64,000 nt of DNA from an uncultured Lacinutrix sp. (GTDB lineage: Bacteria > Bacteroidota > Bacteroidia > Flavobacteriales > Flavobacteriaceae), in contig NZ_CANMSJ010000002.1 of assembly GCF_947500605.1 (NCBI RefSeq), positions 186,001 through 250,000 on the forward strand, given 5' to 3'. The notes beneath the pieces are model-generated. The model was not told the origin of the DNA, made no database searches, and saw only the letters and a program-made list of their open reading frames with translations. Shown in pieces: positions 43,355 to 51,836 of this stretch (position 1 is its first letter; the number at the start of each line of letters is the position of its first letter). A program made the position numbers and the translations under genes.

Positions 43355-44698
43355 CTACACTACACCTTGTGCTAACATAGCATCTGCTACCTTAACAAAA
43401 CCTGCAATATTTGCACCTTTTACGTAATCGACACTCCCGTCTTTTGCTGTTCCGTATTTAACACAAGATTCATGAATATCATTCATAATTTGGTTAAGCT
43501 TAGCATCTACCTCTTCTCTTGTCCAATTATATCTCAAAGAGTTTTGGCTCATTTCTAAACCAGAAGTTGCAACACCACCAGCATTAGATGCTTTTCCTGG
43601 TGCAAATAACACTTTTGCTTTTTGTAAAACTTCAATAGCTTCTGGCGTTGTAGGCATATTAGCTCCTTCTGCAACAGCAATAACATTATTTTTAACTAAA
43701 GCTTCCGCTTCTTCTTTATTTAGTTCGTTTTGTGTAGCACATGGCATAGCCACATCACAATTAACACTCCAAGGTCTTTCACCTGCAAAGAATTTAGCTG
43801 AAGAATATGTATCTACATACTCGCTTATTCTTCCACGTTTTTCGTTTTTCAATTCCATAATAAATGCTAATTTTTCAGCATCTATTCCGTTTTCATCATA
43901 TATATATCCGGATGAATCAGACATTGTAACAACTTTACCACCTAATTCTGTTGCTTTTTCACATGCATACTGAGCAACATTTCCAGATCCAGAAATAACT
44001 ACAGTTTTACCTTTAAAAGAATCGTTTTTAGTTGCAAGCATATTTTTTGCAAAATATACACAACCGTATCCTGTTGCTTCTGGTCTAATTAAAGAACCTC
44101 CATAACTTATTCCTTTCCCAGTTAATATTCCTGTAAATTCGTTTGCTAATCGTTTGTATTGTCCAAACATGTAACCAATTTCACGACCTCCAACACCTAT
44201 ATCACCAGCTGGAACATCTGTATTTGCTCCAATATGGCGAAATAACTCAGACATGAATGATTGGCAAAAACGCATTACTTCGTTATCACTTTTTCCTTTA
44301 GGGTTGAAATCACTTCCTCCTTTTCCTCCACCCATAGGTAAAGTTGTTAGAGAGTTTTTAAACACTTGTTCGAAACCTAAAAACTTAAGAATACTTAAGT
44401 TTACAGAAGGGTGAAAACGTAAACCTCCTTTATATGGTCCTATTGCAGAGTTAAACTCTACTCTAAAAGCTCTGTTTACTTGCACATCTCCTTTATCATC
44501 GATCCAAGGCACTCTAAATATTATAGTGCGCTCAGGTTCTACCATACGCTCTAGTAACATTTTTCCTTGATACTTAGGATTCTCTTCAATAAATGGGATT
44601 ACAGTTTCTGCAACCTCATGAACAGCTTGTAAAAATTCTGGCTCTTGACCATTTTTTTCTTTTACTAAATCTAAAAATGCTTGAATTTTATTTTCCAT
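43355..44698 (-). CDS. gdhA: NADP-type glutamate dehydrogenase
   Basis: A 447-residue hexameric-type enzyme interconverting 2-oxoglutarate plus ammonia and glutamate. Signatures are KGGLRFHPSVNLSILKFLGFEQ, the catalytic lysine block LPMGGGKGGSDF, DVPAGDIGVGGREIGYM, and the Rossmann GSGNVAQYA. The length fits the NADP-dependent short class. A promoter-like TATCTTTG (minus strand 44748-44755) lies about 50 bases upstream. It is a single gene. Confidence 0.95.
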   Translation of the reverse strand: MENKIQAFLDLVKEKNGQEPEFLQAVHEVAETVIPFIEENPKYQGKMLLERMVEPERTIIFRVPWIDDKGDVQVNRAFRVEFNSAIGPYKGGLRFHPSVNLSILKFLGFEQVFKNSLTTLPMGGGKGGSDFNPKGKSDNEVMRFCQSFMSELFRHIGANTDVPAGDIGVGGREIGYMFGQYKRLANEFTGILTGKGISYGGSLIRPEATGYGCVYFAKNMLATKNDSFKGKTVVISGSGNVAQYACEKATELGGKVVTMSDSSGYIYDENGIDAEKLAFIMELKNEKRGRISEYVDTYSSAKFFAGERPWSVNCDVAMPCATQNELNKEEAEALVKNNVIAVAEGANMPTTPEAIEVLQKAKVLFAPGKASNAGGVATSGLEMSQNSLRYNWTREEVDAKLNQIMNDIHESCVKYGTAKDGSVDYVKGANIAGFVKVADAMLAQGVV

Positions 44699-44747
44699 CT
44701 AACTGGCTAATTATGTTTTTAATAATAGAGATACTTGATTTATAAGA

Positions 44748-44755
44748 CAAAGATA
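44748..44755 (-). promoter_or_regulatory. Promoter -7 element for gdhA
   Basis: TATCTTTG on the minus strand, an exact TANNTTTG match, 50 bases before the ATG. No -33 TTG seen. Confidence 0.4.
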
Positions 44756-44846
44756 CATTATCTTTAAAAAAGATGCTTATTTTTTTTCTTTTTCGCAACC
44801 TATAAATATCTTCTTATCTTTTTTTACCGCATTTTATCTATAATTG

Positions 44847-44876
44847 TTGTTTGTTTATCGGCTTTTCATATATTTG
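44847..44876 (+). promoter_or_regulatory. Complete Bacteroidota-type promoter for the THC0290_0291-like gene
   Basis: TTG (44847-44849), a 19-base spacer and TATATTTG (44869-44876), matching both boxes; the ATG follows at 44910, giving a leader of about 27 bases. Confidence 0.6.
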
Positions 44877-44909
44877 TTCGTTTAATGCCTCTAAATCTTG
44901 GACATAACC

Positions 44910-45695
44910 ATGCTTAATTCAAAACATTTAGCGAAGCTAATTATCATTATCCTTACTGCTCAAGTTTCTTTTGCGCAGCTAGGTTTCTCTCATGAAATAG
45001 GTGTAATCACTGGACCCGTAGCCTTTAAATCGGATTATGGATTAAGAAGTGAATTTGAAACAAATGCTGGAAACACAGGATTTGGTATTGGAATAGTACA
45101 CTACATAAATTTTGCCTATCAAGCAAGTTGTAATTGTTATACAACAGACAATTATTTTAACGACCACTTTAAATTAAGGACCGAAATTTCTTACAATAAA
45201 ACAAAACTTAAACATTTTGGAGAATTTGTAGACCCAGCAAGAACTAGTTTGAATGCCCAAAGATTGAGAGGTCATGAAGGTGAAGCAAACAATTTTGATA
45301 TTGGAATGCAAATTGAATACTTTCCTTTAAGTATTCGTTCTTTCCAGGCTTTCGCTTACAAACTAGCGCCTTTTGTTAGTTTTGGTGCTCACTATGTATC
45401 TTTTAACCCTAAAGTTAGTTCTACTTATACTGGCCCAGGAAGTACTTATTACGCACCATGGTTTGTAAATCGCGACTCGGAACCCATAGATGTTAGCGGT
45501 GGTAGCACATGGTCTGTAGTTTCTAGTATTGGAGCACGTTACAAACTAAGTACATCATCAGATTTAATGATAGACCTTAGAGGTCAATATTATTTTAACG
45601 ATTTAATTGATGGTTTAGATCATGATTTAGTTTACAACAAAAATAACGATTGGCTAGTATGGCTTAACTTCGGATATATATATTATTTAGATTAA
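44910..45695 (+). CDS. Outer-membrane beta-barrel protein, THC0290_0291 family-like
   Basis: A 261-residue exported protein. The signal peptide (LAKLIIIILTAQVSFAQ) is followed by an antiparallel barrel pattern (FGIGIVHYINFAYQ, KLRTEISYNKTKLKHFGEF, FDIGMQIEYFPLS, FVSFGAHYVSFNP, DLMIDLRGQYYFN) and a C-terminal aromatic strand WLVWLNFGYIYYL. The family label comes from memory of Flavobacteriia proteins. A CNC motif near residue 75 is unexplained. The start is set at the ATG 44910 rather than an upstream TTG, in agreement with the promoter. Function unknown. Confidence 0.78.
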   Translation: MLNSKHLAKLIIIILTAQVSFAQLGFSHEIGVITGPVAFKSDYGLRSEFETNAGNTGFGIGIVHYINFAYQASCNCYTTDNYFNDHFKLRTEISYNKTKLKHFGEFVDPARTSLNAQRLRGHEGEANNFDIGMQIEYFPLSIRSFQAFAYKLAPFVSFGAHYVSFNPKVSSTYTGPGSTYYAPWFVNRDSEPIDVSGGSTWSVVSSIGARYKLSTSSDLMIDLRGQYYFNDLIDGLDHDLVYNKNNDWLVWLNFGYIYYLD

Positions 45696-45714
45696 CCTCT
45701 AATAAAATTTTATA

Positions 45715-45748
45715 AAAAAGCTCAAGTTTTAAACTTGAGCTTTTTTTT
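45715..45748. terminator. Bidirectional intrinsic terminator
   Basis: The perfect palindrome GCTCAAGTTT/AAACTTGAGC is flanked by A6 and T8, between the convergent barrel protein and cystathionine gamma-synthase genes. Confidence 0.92.
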
Positions 45749-45765
45749 ATGCGTTAAATTAAATA

Positions 45766-46905
45766 TTATCCTAACGCCTGCTTTAAGTCATTTATTAAAT
45801 CTTCTTCATCCTCAATACCAACACTTAATCTAATTAAAGAATCTACAACACCTATTTTCTCGCGCTCTTCTTTCGGAATACTTGCATGCGTCATACTTGC
45901 AGGATGTCCGGCTAACGACTCTACTCCTCCTAATGATTCGGCTAATGTGAAAATTTTTAAACTCTTAACCACTTTTATAGCTTCTTCATAATTATTTCCT
46001 TTTGTATTAAACGATAACATACCTCCAAAATCTTTCATCTGGGCTTTTGCTATATCGTAATTAGGGTGGCTTTTAAAACCTGGCCAGTATACGCTTTCAA
46101 CTTTTGGGTGAGATGCTAAATATTCTGCTATGGCTCTTCCATTTTCACAATGGCGCTGCATTCTAACGTGTAGTGTTTTTATTCCGCGTAGCGCTAAAAA
46201 AGAATCTTGTGGACCACAAATAGCACCACTTGCATTTTGTATAAAATATAATCTATCTGCTAAATTTTTATCCTTCACTATTAAAGCACCCATTACCAAA
46301 TCGCTATGTCCGCCAATATATTTTGTTGCAGAATGCATAACAATATCTGCACCCAAATCTAAAGGCTGCTGTAAATAAGGCGTTGCAAAAGTATTATCGA
46401 CAGCCAACAAGACATTGTGCTTTTTTGCAATTGAAGCAGCAACTTTAATATCAATAATATTTAACATTGGGTTCGTGGGTGTTTCTACCCAAATTAGTTT
46501 TGTATTGCTATTTATATAATTTTCAATATTTACAGCATTTTCCATGCCTACAAAATGAAACCTAATGCCAAAACCTTCAAAAATTGAAGTAAACAAACGG
46601 TAAGTACCACCATACAAATCGTTAGTAGAAATAACCTCATCTCCAGGTTTTAATAATTTCATTACAGCATCTATAGCTGCTAAACCAGAACCAAAAGCCA
46701 AACCAAACTCTCCATTCTCTATACTTGCAAAAGCATTTTCCAAAGCATGCCTTGTAGGATTATGAGATCTAGAATACGCATAACCTTTATGTCCTCCAGG
46801 TGTTGTTTGTGCATAGGTAGAGGTTTGATAAATTGGTGGCATTACTGCTCCATAAGCTTTATCTGGATGCTGTTTACCGTGAATGGTTTTTGTATTGAAT
46901 TTCAT
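45766..46905 (-). CDS. metB: Cystathionine gamma-synthase/lyase (PLP Cys/Met metabolism family)
   Basis: A trans-sulfuration enzyme of 379 residues. It has the opening TKTIHGKQHPDKAYGAVMPP, YSRSHNPTRHALE, the substrate/phosphate-binding LYGGTYRLF, and the PLP lysine in HSATKYIGGHSD, followed by the conserved GGVESLAGHPASMTHAS. Synthase and lyase cannot be separated reliably by eye; gamma-synthase is preferred as homologues in this group are so named. The ATG at 46905 gives the usual MKFNTKTIHG start; an ATG six codons upstream (46923) is also possible. An inverted repeat (46936-46969) and a promoter-like TATTTTTG lie upstream. Confidence 0.9.
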   Translation of the reverse strand: MKFNTKTIHGKQHPDKAYGAVMPPIYQTSTYAQTTPGGHKGYAYSRSHNPTRHALENAFASIENGEFGLAFGSGLAAIDAVMKLLKPGDEVISTNDLYGGTYRLFTSIFEGFGIRFHFVGMENAVNIENYINSNTKLIWVETPTNPMLNIIDIKVAASIAKKHNVLLAVDNTFATPYLQQPLDLGADIVMHSATKYIGGHSDLVMGALIVKDKNLADRLYFIQNASGAICGPQDSFLALRGIKTLHVRMQRHCENGRAIAEYLASHPKVESVYWPGFKSHPNYDIAKAQMKDFGGMLSFNTKGNNYEEAIKVVKSLKIFTLAESLGGVESLAGHPASMTHASIPKEEREKIGVVDSLIRLSVGIEDEEDLINDLKQALG

Positions 46906-47028
46906 GTGTTTGATCTTTTTCATTTTTAAATTGTGTTAACCTTAATTATTAAAATATTAATAGGGTTAATTGATAATAACGGATTTTACTTCATCTAAAA
47001 ACAACTTTCAGTTTTCTTTTGATTACAA

Positions 47029-47036
47029 CAAAAATA
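47029..47036 (-). promoter_or_regulatory. Promoter -7 element for the cystathionine gamma-synthase gene
   Basis: TATTTTTG on the minus strand, an exact TANNTTTG match, about 106-124 bases before the start codons, leaving a leader that contains an inverted repeat TTAACC/GGTTAA (46936-46969). Confidence 0.38.
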
Positions 47037-47080
47037 GCCTTTAATTCGTTGTATATAAATTGCATTAAAACCTTTTATCA

Positions 47081-47824
47081 ATGTTTAACAATTCTTCCTT
47101 CAGATTAATAAAAATTTTTAGCTTAATCATTATTACAAGCATTTGTTTTTCTTGTAAAGATGATGTTGCACTTAATTTTACTGATACTTCTATTATAGAC
47201 GAAGGAGAAACAACCATAGAAATAAACATTCCAAAAGCCGATGGTAAAACTGAAGCTGCAAAACAAATTAACACAACCCTTACAAAATTTGTAACTGCAG
47301 CATTAAATATTGAAGCTGTTTCTGAAACAAAAACAACTACTCTAGAAAGTATTGTAGGTTTTAAAAAAGCATACACCGATTTTAAAACACAAATAGGAAA
47401 AACACTATATACTAATTTACCACCTTGGGAAGTGTTAGTAGACGGTGAAATAATTTACCAAAGTGAAACATTAATATCTATAGCCATGAACTCTAGCATT
47501 AATACTGGTGGAGCGCATAGTAATCTAATCTTTAAATTTTACAATTTTGATGCAAAAACAGGACTAGAATTAAAAACTAAAGATTTAATAAATGATGTAC
47601 CTTCATTTACATTATTAGCAAAAAAATATTACGACAAAGAGTTGCTTTCTGCAAACAACGATCGTATTGAAGCTTTTGAAAATGGCACTTTTAACCTGCC
47701 AGAAAATTTAGGTTTTAGCGAAGATGGTGTAATTGTTTTTTACGACACCTTTAATTCTTCTTCTAATAATGTAATAGAATTTACAATTCCTTATACTGTT
47801 GCAAACAACTATTTAAACTTTTAA
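47081..47824 (+). CDS. DUF4163/DUF3298-type lipoprotein
   Basis: A 247-residue lipoprotein: the signal sequence IFSLIIITSICFSC ends in a lipobox Cys near residue 24. The middle region LTKFVTAALNIEAVS to about 130 corresponds to DUF4163, and the segment with NTGGAHSNLIFKFYNFD to the end corresponds to DUF3298. Such proteins are related to RsiV-like lysozyme-binding anti-sigma domains, but no sigma factor gene adjoins. Its 3' end overlaps the convergent DinB-family gene by 12 bases. Confidence 0.8.
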   Translation: MFNNSSFRLIKIFSLIIITSICFSCKDDVALNFTDTSIIDEGETTIEINIPKADGKTEAAKQINTTLTKFVTAALNIEAVSETKTTTLESIVGFKKAYTDFKTQIGKTLYTNLPPWEVLVDGEIIYQSETLISIAMNSSINTGGAHSNLIFKFYNFDAKTGLELKTKDLINDVPSFTLLAKKYYDKELLSANNDRIEAFENGTFNLPENLGFSEDGVIVFYDTFNSSSNNVIEFTIPYTVANNYLNF

Positions 47825-48277
47825 AGCACGTAGCATTGCTAAAATATAACCAGCATGCATACCTTCGTGAATAAGAGCAAACTGTATCGCTTGGTTTACA
47901 TTTGTTAGTGTATTTCCTGTGGTAGACAATGTGTATTCATTAAAGGTACTAAAGACTTTAGAACTAAAATCTGCCTTTGTATGTTCTATTGTAGAAAACG
48001 CTAAAGCTTTTAACTCATCAACCTCTTCTTGTGTTGCTTTTCCGTCTGGTGTAGTTCCTTTTTTATATTTTTCAATTAGTGCTTCGCTTACATTAGGTTT
48101 TAACCCAGAAAGTTTATAAACTAAAATCTGCTCAGTTACTATACTGTGTCCAATATTCCAGATAATATTATTATTAAATCCATTTGGTATAGCATTAAGT
48201 TGCGCTAGCGACAACTCTTCTAAATAGGCTTTAAAAAAACCTCTTGTTTTTGCAAATACATCGAAAGTAAAATCCAT
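47813..48277 (-). CDS. DinB/DUF664 family putative metal-dependent protein
   Basis: A 154-residue four-helix-bundle protein of the DinB/YfiT superfamily (not DNA polymerase IV). The metal-binding His residues are in WNIGHSIVTEQ and the C-terminal HEGMHAGYILAMLRAL. In related families these bind metal and act in thiol-dependent transferases such as bacillithiol transferases. The substrate is unknown. It is divergent from the ArsC-like gene. Confidence 0.85.
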   Translation of the reverse strand: MDFTFDVFAKTRGFFKAYLEELSLAQLNAIPNGFNNNIIWNIGHSIVTEQILVYKLSGLKPNVSEALIEKYKKGTTPDGKATQEEVDELKALAFSTIEHTKADFSSKVFSTFNEYTLSTTGNTLTNVNQAIQFALIHEGMHAGYILAMLRALKV

Positions 48278-48349
48278 AGTTCAAATTTTTTATAAATATA
48301 GTAGAATCTACTTTAAATGATTTTAATTTGTACTACTAAAATTTTTGAG

Positions 48350-48706
48350 ATGACCAATAAAGTTTATTATTTAAAATCTTGCAGCACTTGTATTCGCATA
48401 CTAAAAGAGCTTGATTTACCAGAAAACGTAGTGCTTCAAAATATAAAAACCGAAGCTATTACCGAGGTTCAAATAGAAGAGATGAAAGACCTTGCTGGTA
48501 GTTACGAAGCCTTCTTTAGCAAAAGAGCAACACTTTACAAGCAACGCGATTTAAAAAACAAAAACTTAACCGAAACAGATTACAAAAATCTAATTCTAGA
48601 ACATTATACTTTTTTAAGCCGACCTGTTTTTATTTTAAATAACAAGATTTACATAGGTAACTCTAAGCAAAATGTTGAGGCTGTAAAAAACGCTTTAAAT
48701 AATTAA
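48350..48706 (+). CDS. Arsenate reductase family (ArsC/Spx-like) protein
   Basis: A 118-residue thioredoxin-fold protein. The N-terminal motif SCSTCIRILKEL holds a CxxC, followed by LQNIKTEAITEVQIEEM. The C-terminal RPVFILNNKIYIGN matches the ArsC/Spx family. There is no arsenic operon or RNA polymerase evidence, so it is better called an ArsC-like reductase of unknown substrate. The start is set at the ATG 48350, as upstream codons lack conservation; TTAATTTG, one mismatch from the -7 consensus, lies about 15 bases before it. It is followed 31 bases later by a DMT transporter gene. Confidence 0.82.
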   Translation: MTNKVYYLKSCSTCIRILKELDLPENVVLQNIKTEAITEVQIEEMKDLAGSYEAFFSKRATLYKQRDLKNKNLTETDYKNLILEHYTFLSRPVFILNNKIYIGNSKQNVEAVKNALNN

Positions 48707-48737
48707 ATTAACATGTGACCATTAATAAACAAAACAC

Positions 48738-49637
48738 ATGAAAACTAGATATTGGGCATTAATTGCCGCATTTATAGTTCAGTTACTTTATGGTTTAAAC
48801 TTCACGTTTGCCAAAGATGTTATAGCTGGTGGTTATATGAAACCTTTTGGTTTTATATTAGTTCGTATTACTGGAGCAACTATTTTATTTTGGTTGTTTA
48901 GTTTTTTAGGTCCTAAAGAAAAAATTGATCGTAAAGATTACCTAACCTTCTTCTGTGCTGCTATTTTTGGTGTTGCAATAAACATGCTTACCTTTTTTAA
49001 AGGGCTAGAGTTTACAACACCTATTCACGCTTCGGTAATAATGATAACTACGCCAATAATTGTATTGGTATTATCTACTTTTTACCTAAAAGAGCGCCTA
49101 ACTATTTTAAAAATTATGGGAGTAATATTGGGTTTCTCTGGAGCTTTAGTATTAAGCCTATATGGAAAATCGAACTTAGAAGGTGATAACGTGTTACTTG
49201 GTAATTTACTCGTTTTTATTAATGCTGTTTCTTATAGTATCTATATTATAATTATAAAAAAACTAACCTATAAATACCATCCATTTACCTTTATTCGTTG
49301 GTTGTTTTTGTTTGGATTAATTATGGTAATTCCGTTTGGATACAGCGAATTAGTTGCTACACAATTCTCAACCTTTACACCTTATATTATATTCTCGGTA
49401 CTATTTGTAGTTGTTGGTGCAACATTTGGAACTTACTTATTAAATCCTTTAGCACTAAAACACTTAAAAGCATCTACCGTAAGTACATTTATATACATAC
49501 AGCCGGTAATAGCCGGTATTTTTGCAATTACAATGGGAAGTGACAGTGTAACCTCTGTAAAACTAATAGCCTCCGCATTAATATTTGGAGGCGTATATTT
49601 AGTAACTAAAAAACCAAAAGAAAAACTAGAGCGCTAA
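48738..49637 (+). CDS. EamA/DMT superfamily transporter
   Basis: A 299-residue inner-membrane protein with ten predicted helices in two EamA repeats. The first has NFTFAKDVIAGGYMKPFGFI and TPIHASVIMITTPIIVLVLS; the second starts near residue 150 (LLGNLLVFINAVSYSIYIII) and has KHLKASTVSTFIYIQPVIAG. These are the usual drug/metabolite exporter features. The substrate is unknown. Its 3' end overlaps the convergent thioesterase gene by 12 bases. Confidence 0.9.
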   Translation: MKTRYWALIAAFIVQLLYGLNFTFAKDVIAGGYMKPFGFILVRITGATILFWLFSFLGPKEKIDRKDYLTFFCAAIFGVAINMLTFFKGLEFTTPIHASVIMITTPIIVLVLSTFYLKERLTILKIMGVILGFSGALVLSLYGKSNLEGDNVLLGNLLVFINAVSYSIYIIIIKKLTYKYHPFTFIRWLFLFGLIMVIPFGYSELVATQFSTFTPYIIFSVLFVVVGATFGTYLLNPLALKHLKASTVSTFIYIQPVIAGIFAITMGSDSVTSVKLIASALIFGGVYLVTKKPKEKLER

Positions 49638-50105
49638 GTTTTTTGGCGCTCTTCCATTTACTCTTGTATCTTCTTTAGTTAAAACTTTATAATCTTTAGA
49701 TTTTGGAAACTCATCTGCTAAATCCATAAGAACTTGTGGCAAATTGGTCATTTTTCTTGCTTTTAAATCTATCCAAGCACCAAACATTTCGCAAAATGCA
49801 ATGTTCTCACCTTTATGATTATAAAAATTATGATCAAATTTAAAGAACGTACCGTCTTCGCTCAATCCAGAAACCTCTAAAGAAACCGTAATAGGCTGTC
49901 CCATAAATGCTTCTTTAAAATAATGCATATGCTCGTAAAAAACGACTGGTCCAATATTATGCATGGCAAGTTCTTTCATGGTAAAACCATGCTCCATTAA
50001 AAAAGCCATTCTAGTATGACTCATAAAATTTGTGTAGGCAGAATTTGCTAAATGCCTATTAGCATCAACATCACTCCAACGTATTTCGAACTGTTTTTTG
50101 TACAT
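49626..50105 (-). CDS. Acyl-CoA thioesterase, 4HBT (hotdog) family
   Basis: A 160-residue hotdog-fold protein. The family opening is FEIRWSDVDANRHLANSAY, with the catalytic Asp of SDVDANRH followed by the long helix. Later KFDHNFYNHKGENIAFCEMF is the central sheet. Members hydrolyse acyl- or 4-hydroxybenzoyl-CoA thioesters. The ATG at 50105 is preferred; an extension to 50129 is possible. Single gene, divergent from yicC. Confidence 0.87.
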   Translation of the reverse strand: MYKKQFEIRWSDVDANRHLANSAYTNFMSHTRMAFLMEHGFTMKELAMHNIGPVVFYEHMHYFKEAFMGQPITVSLEVSGLSEDGTFFKFDHNFYNHKGENIAFCEMFGAWIDLKARKMTNLPQVLMDLADEFPKSKDYKVLTKEDTRVNGRAPKNLAL

Positions 50106-50160
50106 ATTTTTATAGATTTTGAAATACAAAAATACTATTTTCTAAGGATTCTGTTTTCAT

Positions 50161-50168
50161 TACCTTTG
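50161..50168 (+). promoter_or_regulatory. Promoter -7 element for yicC-gmk
   Basis: TACCTTTG, an exact TANNTTTG match, 21 bases before the yicC ATG. The -33 TTG is not clear. Confidence 0.45.
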
Positions 50169-50189
50169 CACATCTTTATAAATTATTTT

Positions 50190-51047
50190 ATGATACATTC
50201 AATGACAGGTTATGGTAAATCTGTATTACAATTACCAACAAAAAAAATTACAATTGAGCTAAAATCGCTTAATAGCAAAAATCTAGATTTGAATGCTAGA
50301 ATGCCCTCTATTTATAGAGAAAAAGAGCTTTACTTACGTAAGTTAATGGCTAAAGAGTTAGATCGTGGAAAAATAGATTTCTCTATTTATGTTGAAGCTA
50401 CTGCTGAAGACACCTCTACTAAAATTAACACTCCAGTTGTAAAACAATACATCCAGCAACTTAAAAATGTAGTTGATGGTAATGAGATTGAACTTCTTAA
50501 AATGGCTGTTCGTTTTCCAGATGCTTTAAACACAGAGCGCGAAGAGATAGACAATACCGAATGGGCAAAAATTGAAACTGAAATTAAAGTAGCAATTGCT
50601 TCTATTAAAGAGTACCGTTTAAATGAAGGTGAAGTTCTAGAAAGCGATTTTAAAAACCGCGTAGCAACTATAGAAAATTTATTAGACCAAGTAATCGCTA
50701 TAGACCCAGAACGTGTTGAAGGTGTTCGTGAGCGTTTAAAGAAAGGTGTTGAAGACCTTAGAGAAAAATACGACGAAAACCGTTTTGAACAAGAATTGGT
50801 TTACTACATAGAAAAATTCGATATTACAGAAGAGAAAGTACGTTTAAAAAACCATTTAAGCTATTTTATTGAAACGCTTAATTCTAATGATTCTAACGGA
50901 AAAAAATTAGCTTTTATTGGTCAAGAAATGGGAAGAGAAATCAATACCATTGGCTCTAAAAGCAATTATGCTCCAATGCAGCAGTTAGTTGTACAAATGA
51001 AAGACGAATTAGAGAAAATTAAAGAACAATTATTAAACGTTTTATAG
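50190..51047 (+). CDS. YicC family endoribonuclease
   Basis: A 285-residue YicC/YloC-type protein. MIHSMTGYGKSV is the hallmark start, followed by KSLNSKNLDLNARMPSIYRE. The C-terminal DUF1732 region has ITEEKVRLKNHLSYFIETL and KLAFIGQEMGREINTIGSKS. YicC is an RNA-degrading protein in E. coli and commonly sits next to gmk, as here (78 bases). The ATG at 50190 is favoured, with a -7 box 21 bases upstream; the open frame extends further but without conservation. Confidence 0.94.
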   Translation: MIHSMTGYGKSVLQLPTKKITIELKSLNSKNLDLNARMPSIYREKELYLRKLMAKELDRGKIDFSIYVEATAEDTSTKINTPVVKQYIQQLKNVVDGNEIELLKMAVRFPDALNTEREEIDNTEWAKIETEIKVAIASIKEYRLNEGEVLESDFKNRVATIENLLDQVIAIDPERVEGVRERLKKGVEDLREKYDENRFEQELVYYIEKFDITEEKVRLKNHLSYFIETLNSNDSNGKKLAFIGQEMGREINTIGSKSNYAPMQQLVVQMKDELEKIKEQLLNVL

Positions 51048-51125
51048 TCAATATAATTGACCTTTAATTTTATCGTTTGGTCGCGCTTAGTCAAGACCTT
51101 TTTTTAATATTTTAAGAATACCGAA

Positions 51126-51725
51126 GTGAATAAAGACACAACTAAACAAGGCAAACTAATTGTATTTTCTGCGCCTTCTGGCTCTGGAAAAACAACCATT
51201 GTTAGACATTTACTAAAGCAAGAAGCATTAAATTTAGCATTTTCTATTTCTGCTACCTCTCGCGAAAAACGAGGTACAGAAGTGCACGCAGAAGACTACT
51301 ACTTCTTATCTGCAAACGATTTTAAACAACATATTAAAGACGACGATTTTCTAGAATGGGAAGAAGTCTACAGAGATAATTTTTATGGTACTTTAAAAAC
51401 AGAGGTTGAACGCCTGTGGGCTTTAGGTAAAAATGTTATTTTCGATATTGATGTTTCTGGTGGCTTACGTATTAAACGAAAGTTTCCAGATCAAACTTTA
51501 GCTGTTTTTGTAAAACCGCCAAGTATAGACGAGTTAAAAATTAGGCTTAAAAAAAGAAAAACGGAAAGCGACGACAAAATAAACATGCGTGTAGCCAAAG
51601 CTAGTGCAGAACTTGCTACTGCTCCTCTTTTTGATGTTATTATTGAAAACGACCATTTAGAAAAAGCATTACAAGATGCCGAAAATATTGTTGGGCATTT
51701 TTTAATAACTGAAAACAAAAACTAA
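51126..51725 (+). CDS. gmk: Guanylate kinase
   Basis: Phosphorylates GMP to GDP. The 199-residue protein has the P-loop SAPSGSGKTT, the GMP-binding segment SATSREKRGTEVHAEDYYF, and the lid EVYRDNFYGTLKTEVERLW with the conserved Ser/Tyr/Glu contacts. The start is a GTG at 51126; no ATG is available near. It is the second gene of yicC-gmk-nadD. Confidence 0.95.
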   Translation: MNKDTTKQGKLIVFSAPSGSGKTTIVRHLLKQEALNLAFSISATSREKRGTEVHAEDYYFLSANDFKQHIKDDDFLEWEEVYRDNFYGTLKTEVERLWALGKNVIFDIDVSGGLRIKRKFPDQTLAVFVKPPSIDELKIRLKKRKTESDDKINMRVAKASAELATAPLFDVIIENDHLEKALQDAENIVGHFLITENKN

Positions 51726-51730
51726 ATATC

Positions 51731-51820
51731 ACTTAGAGTAATTTTTAAGGAACGAGAAAATTGTATCGAGAAGTAATTAAAAAAACCTCGGTAAAAAATT
51801 AATTTCTCTCGAACTGACAA
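51731..51820. repeat. Candidate dispersed element with imperfect inverted repeat
   Basis: The gmk-nadD gap contains GAACGAGAAAATTGTATCGAGAAG and, about 30 bases later, the imperfect complement of its end (AATTTCTCTCGAAC). The cgaga/tctcg arms can fold into a hairpin. It resembles a repeat I recall in related genomes, but only one copy is present here. Confidence 0.3.
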
Positions 51821-51836
51821 ATAACATTAAATTGAA

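Noticed and set aside
47813-48277. DNA polymerase IV (DinB) reading of the DinB-family gene
   Set aside because: This is the DinB/YfiT four-helix family; the polymerase dinB is at 18613-19713.
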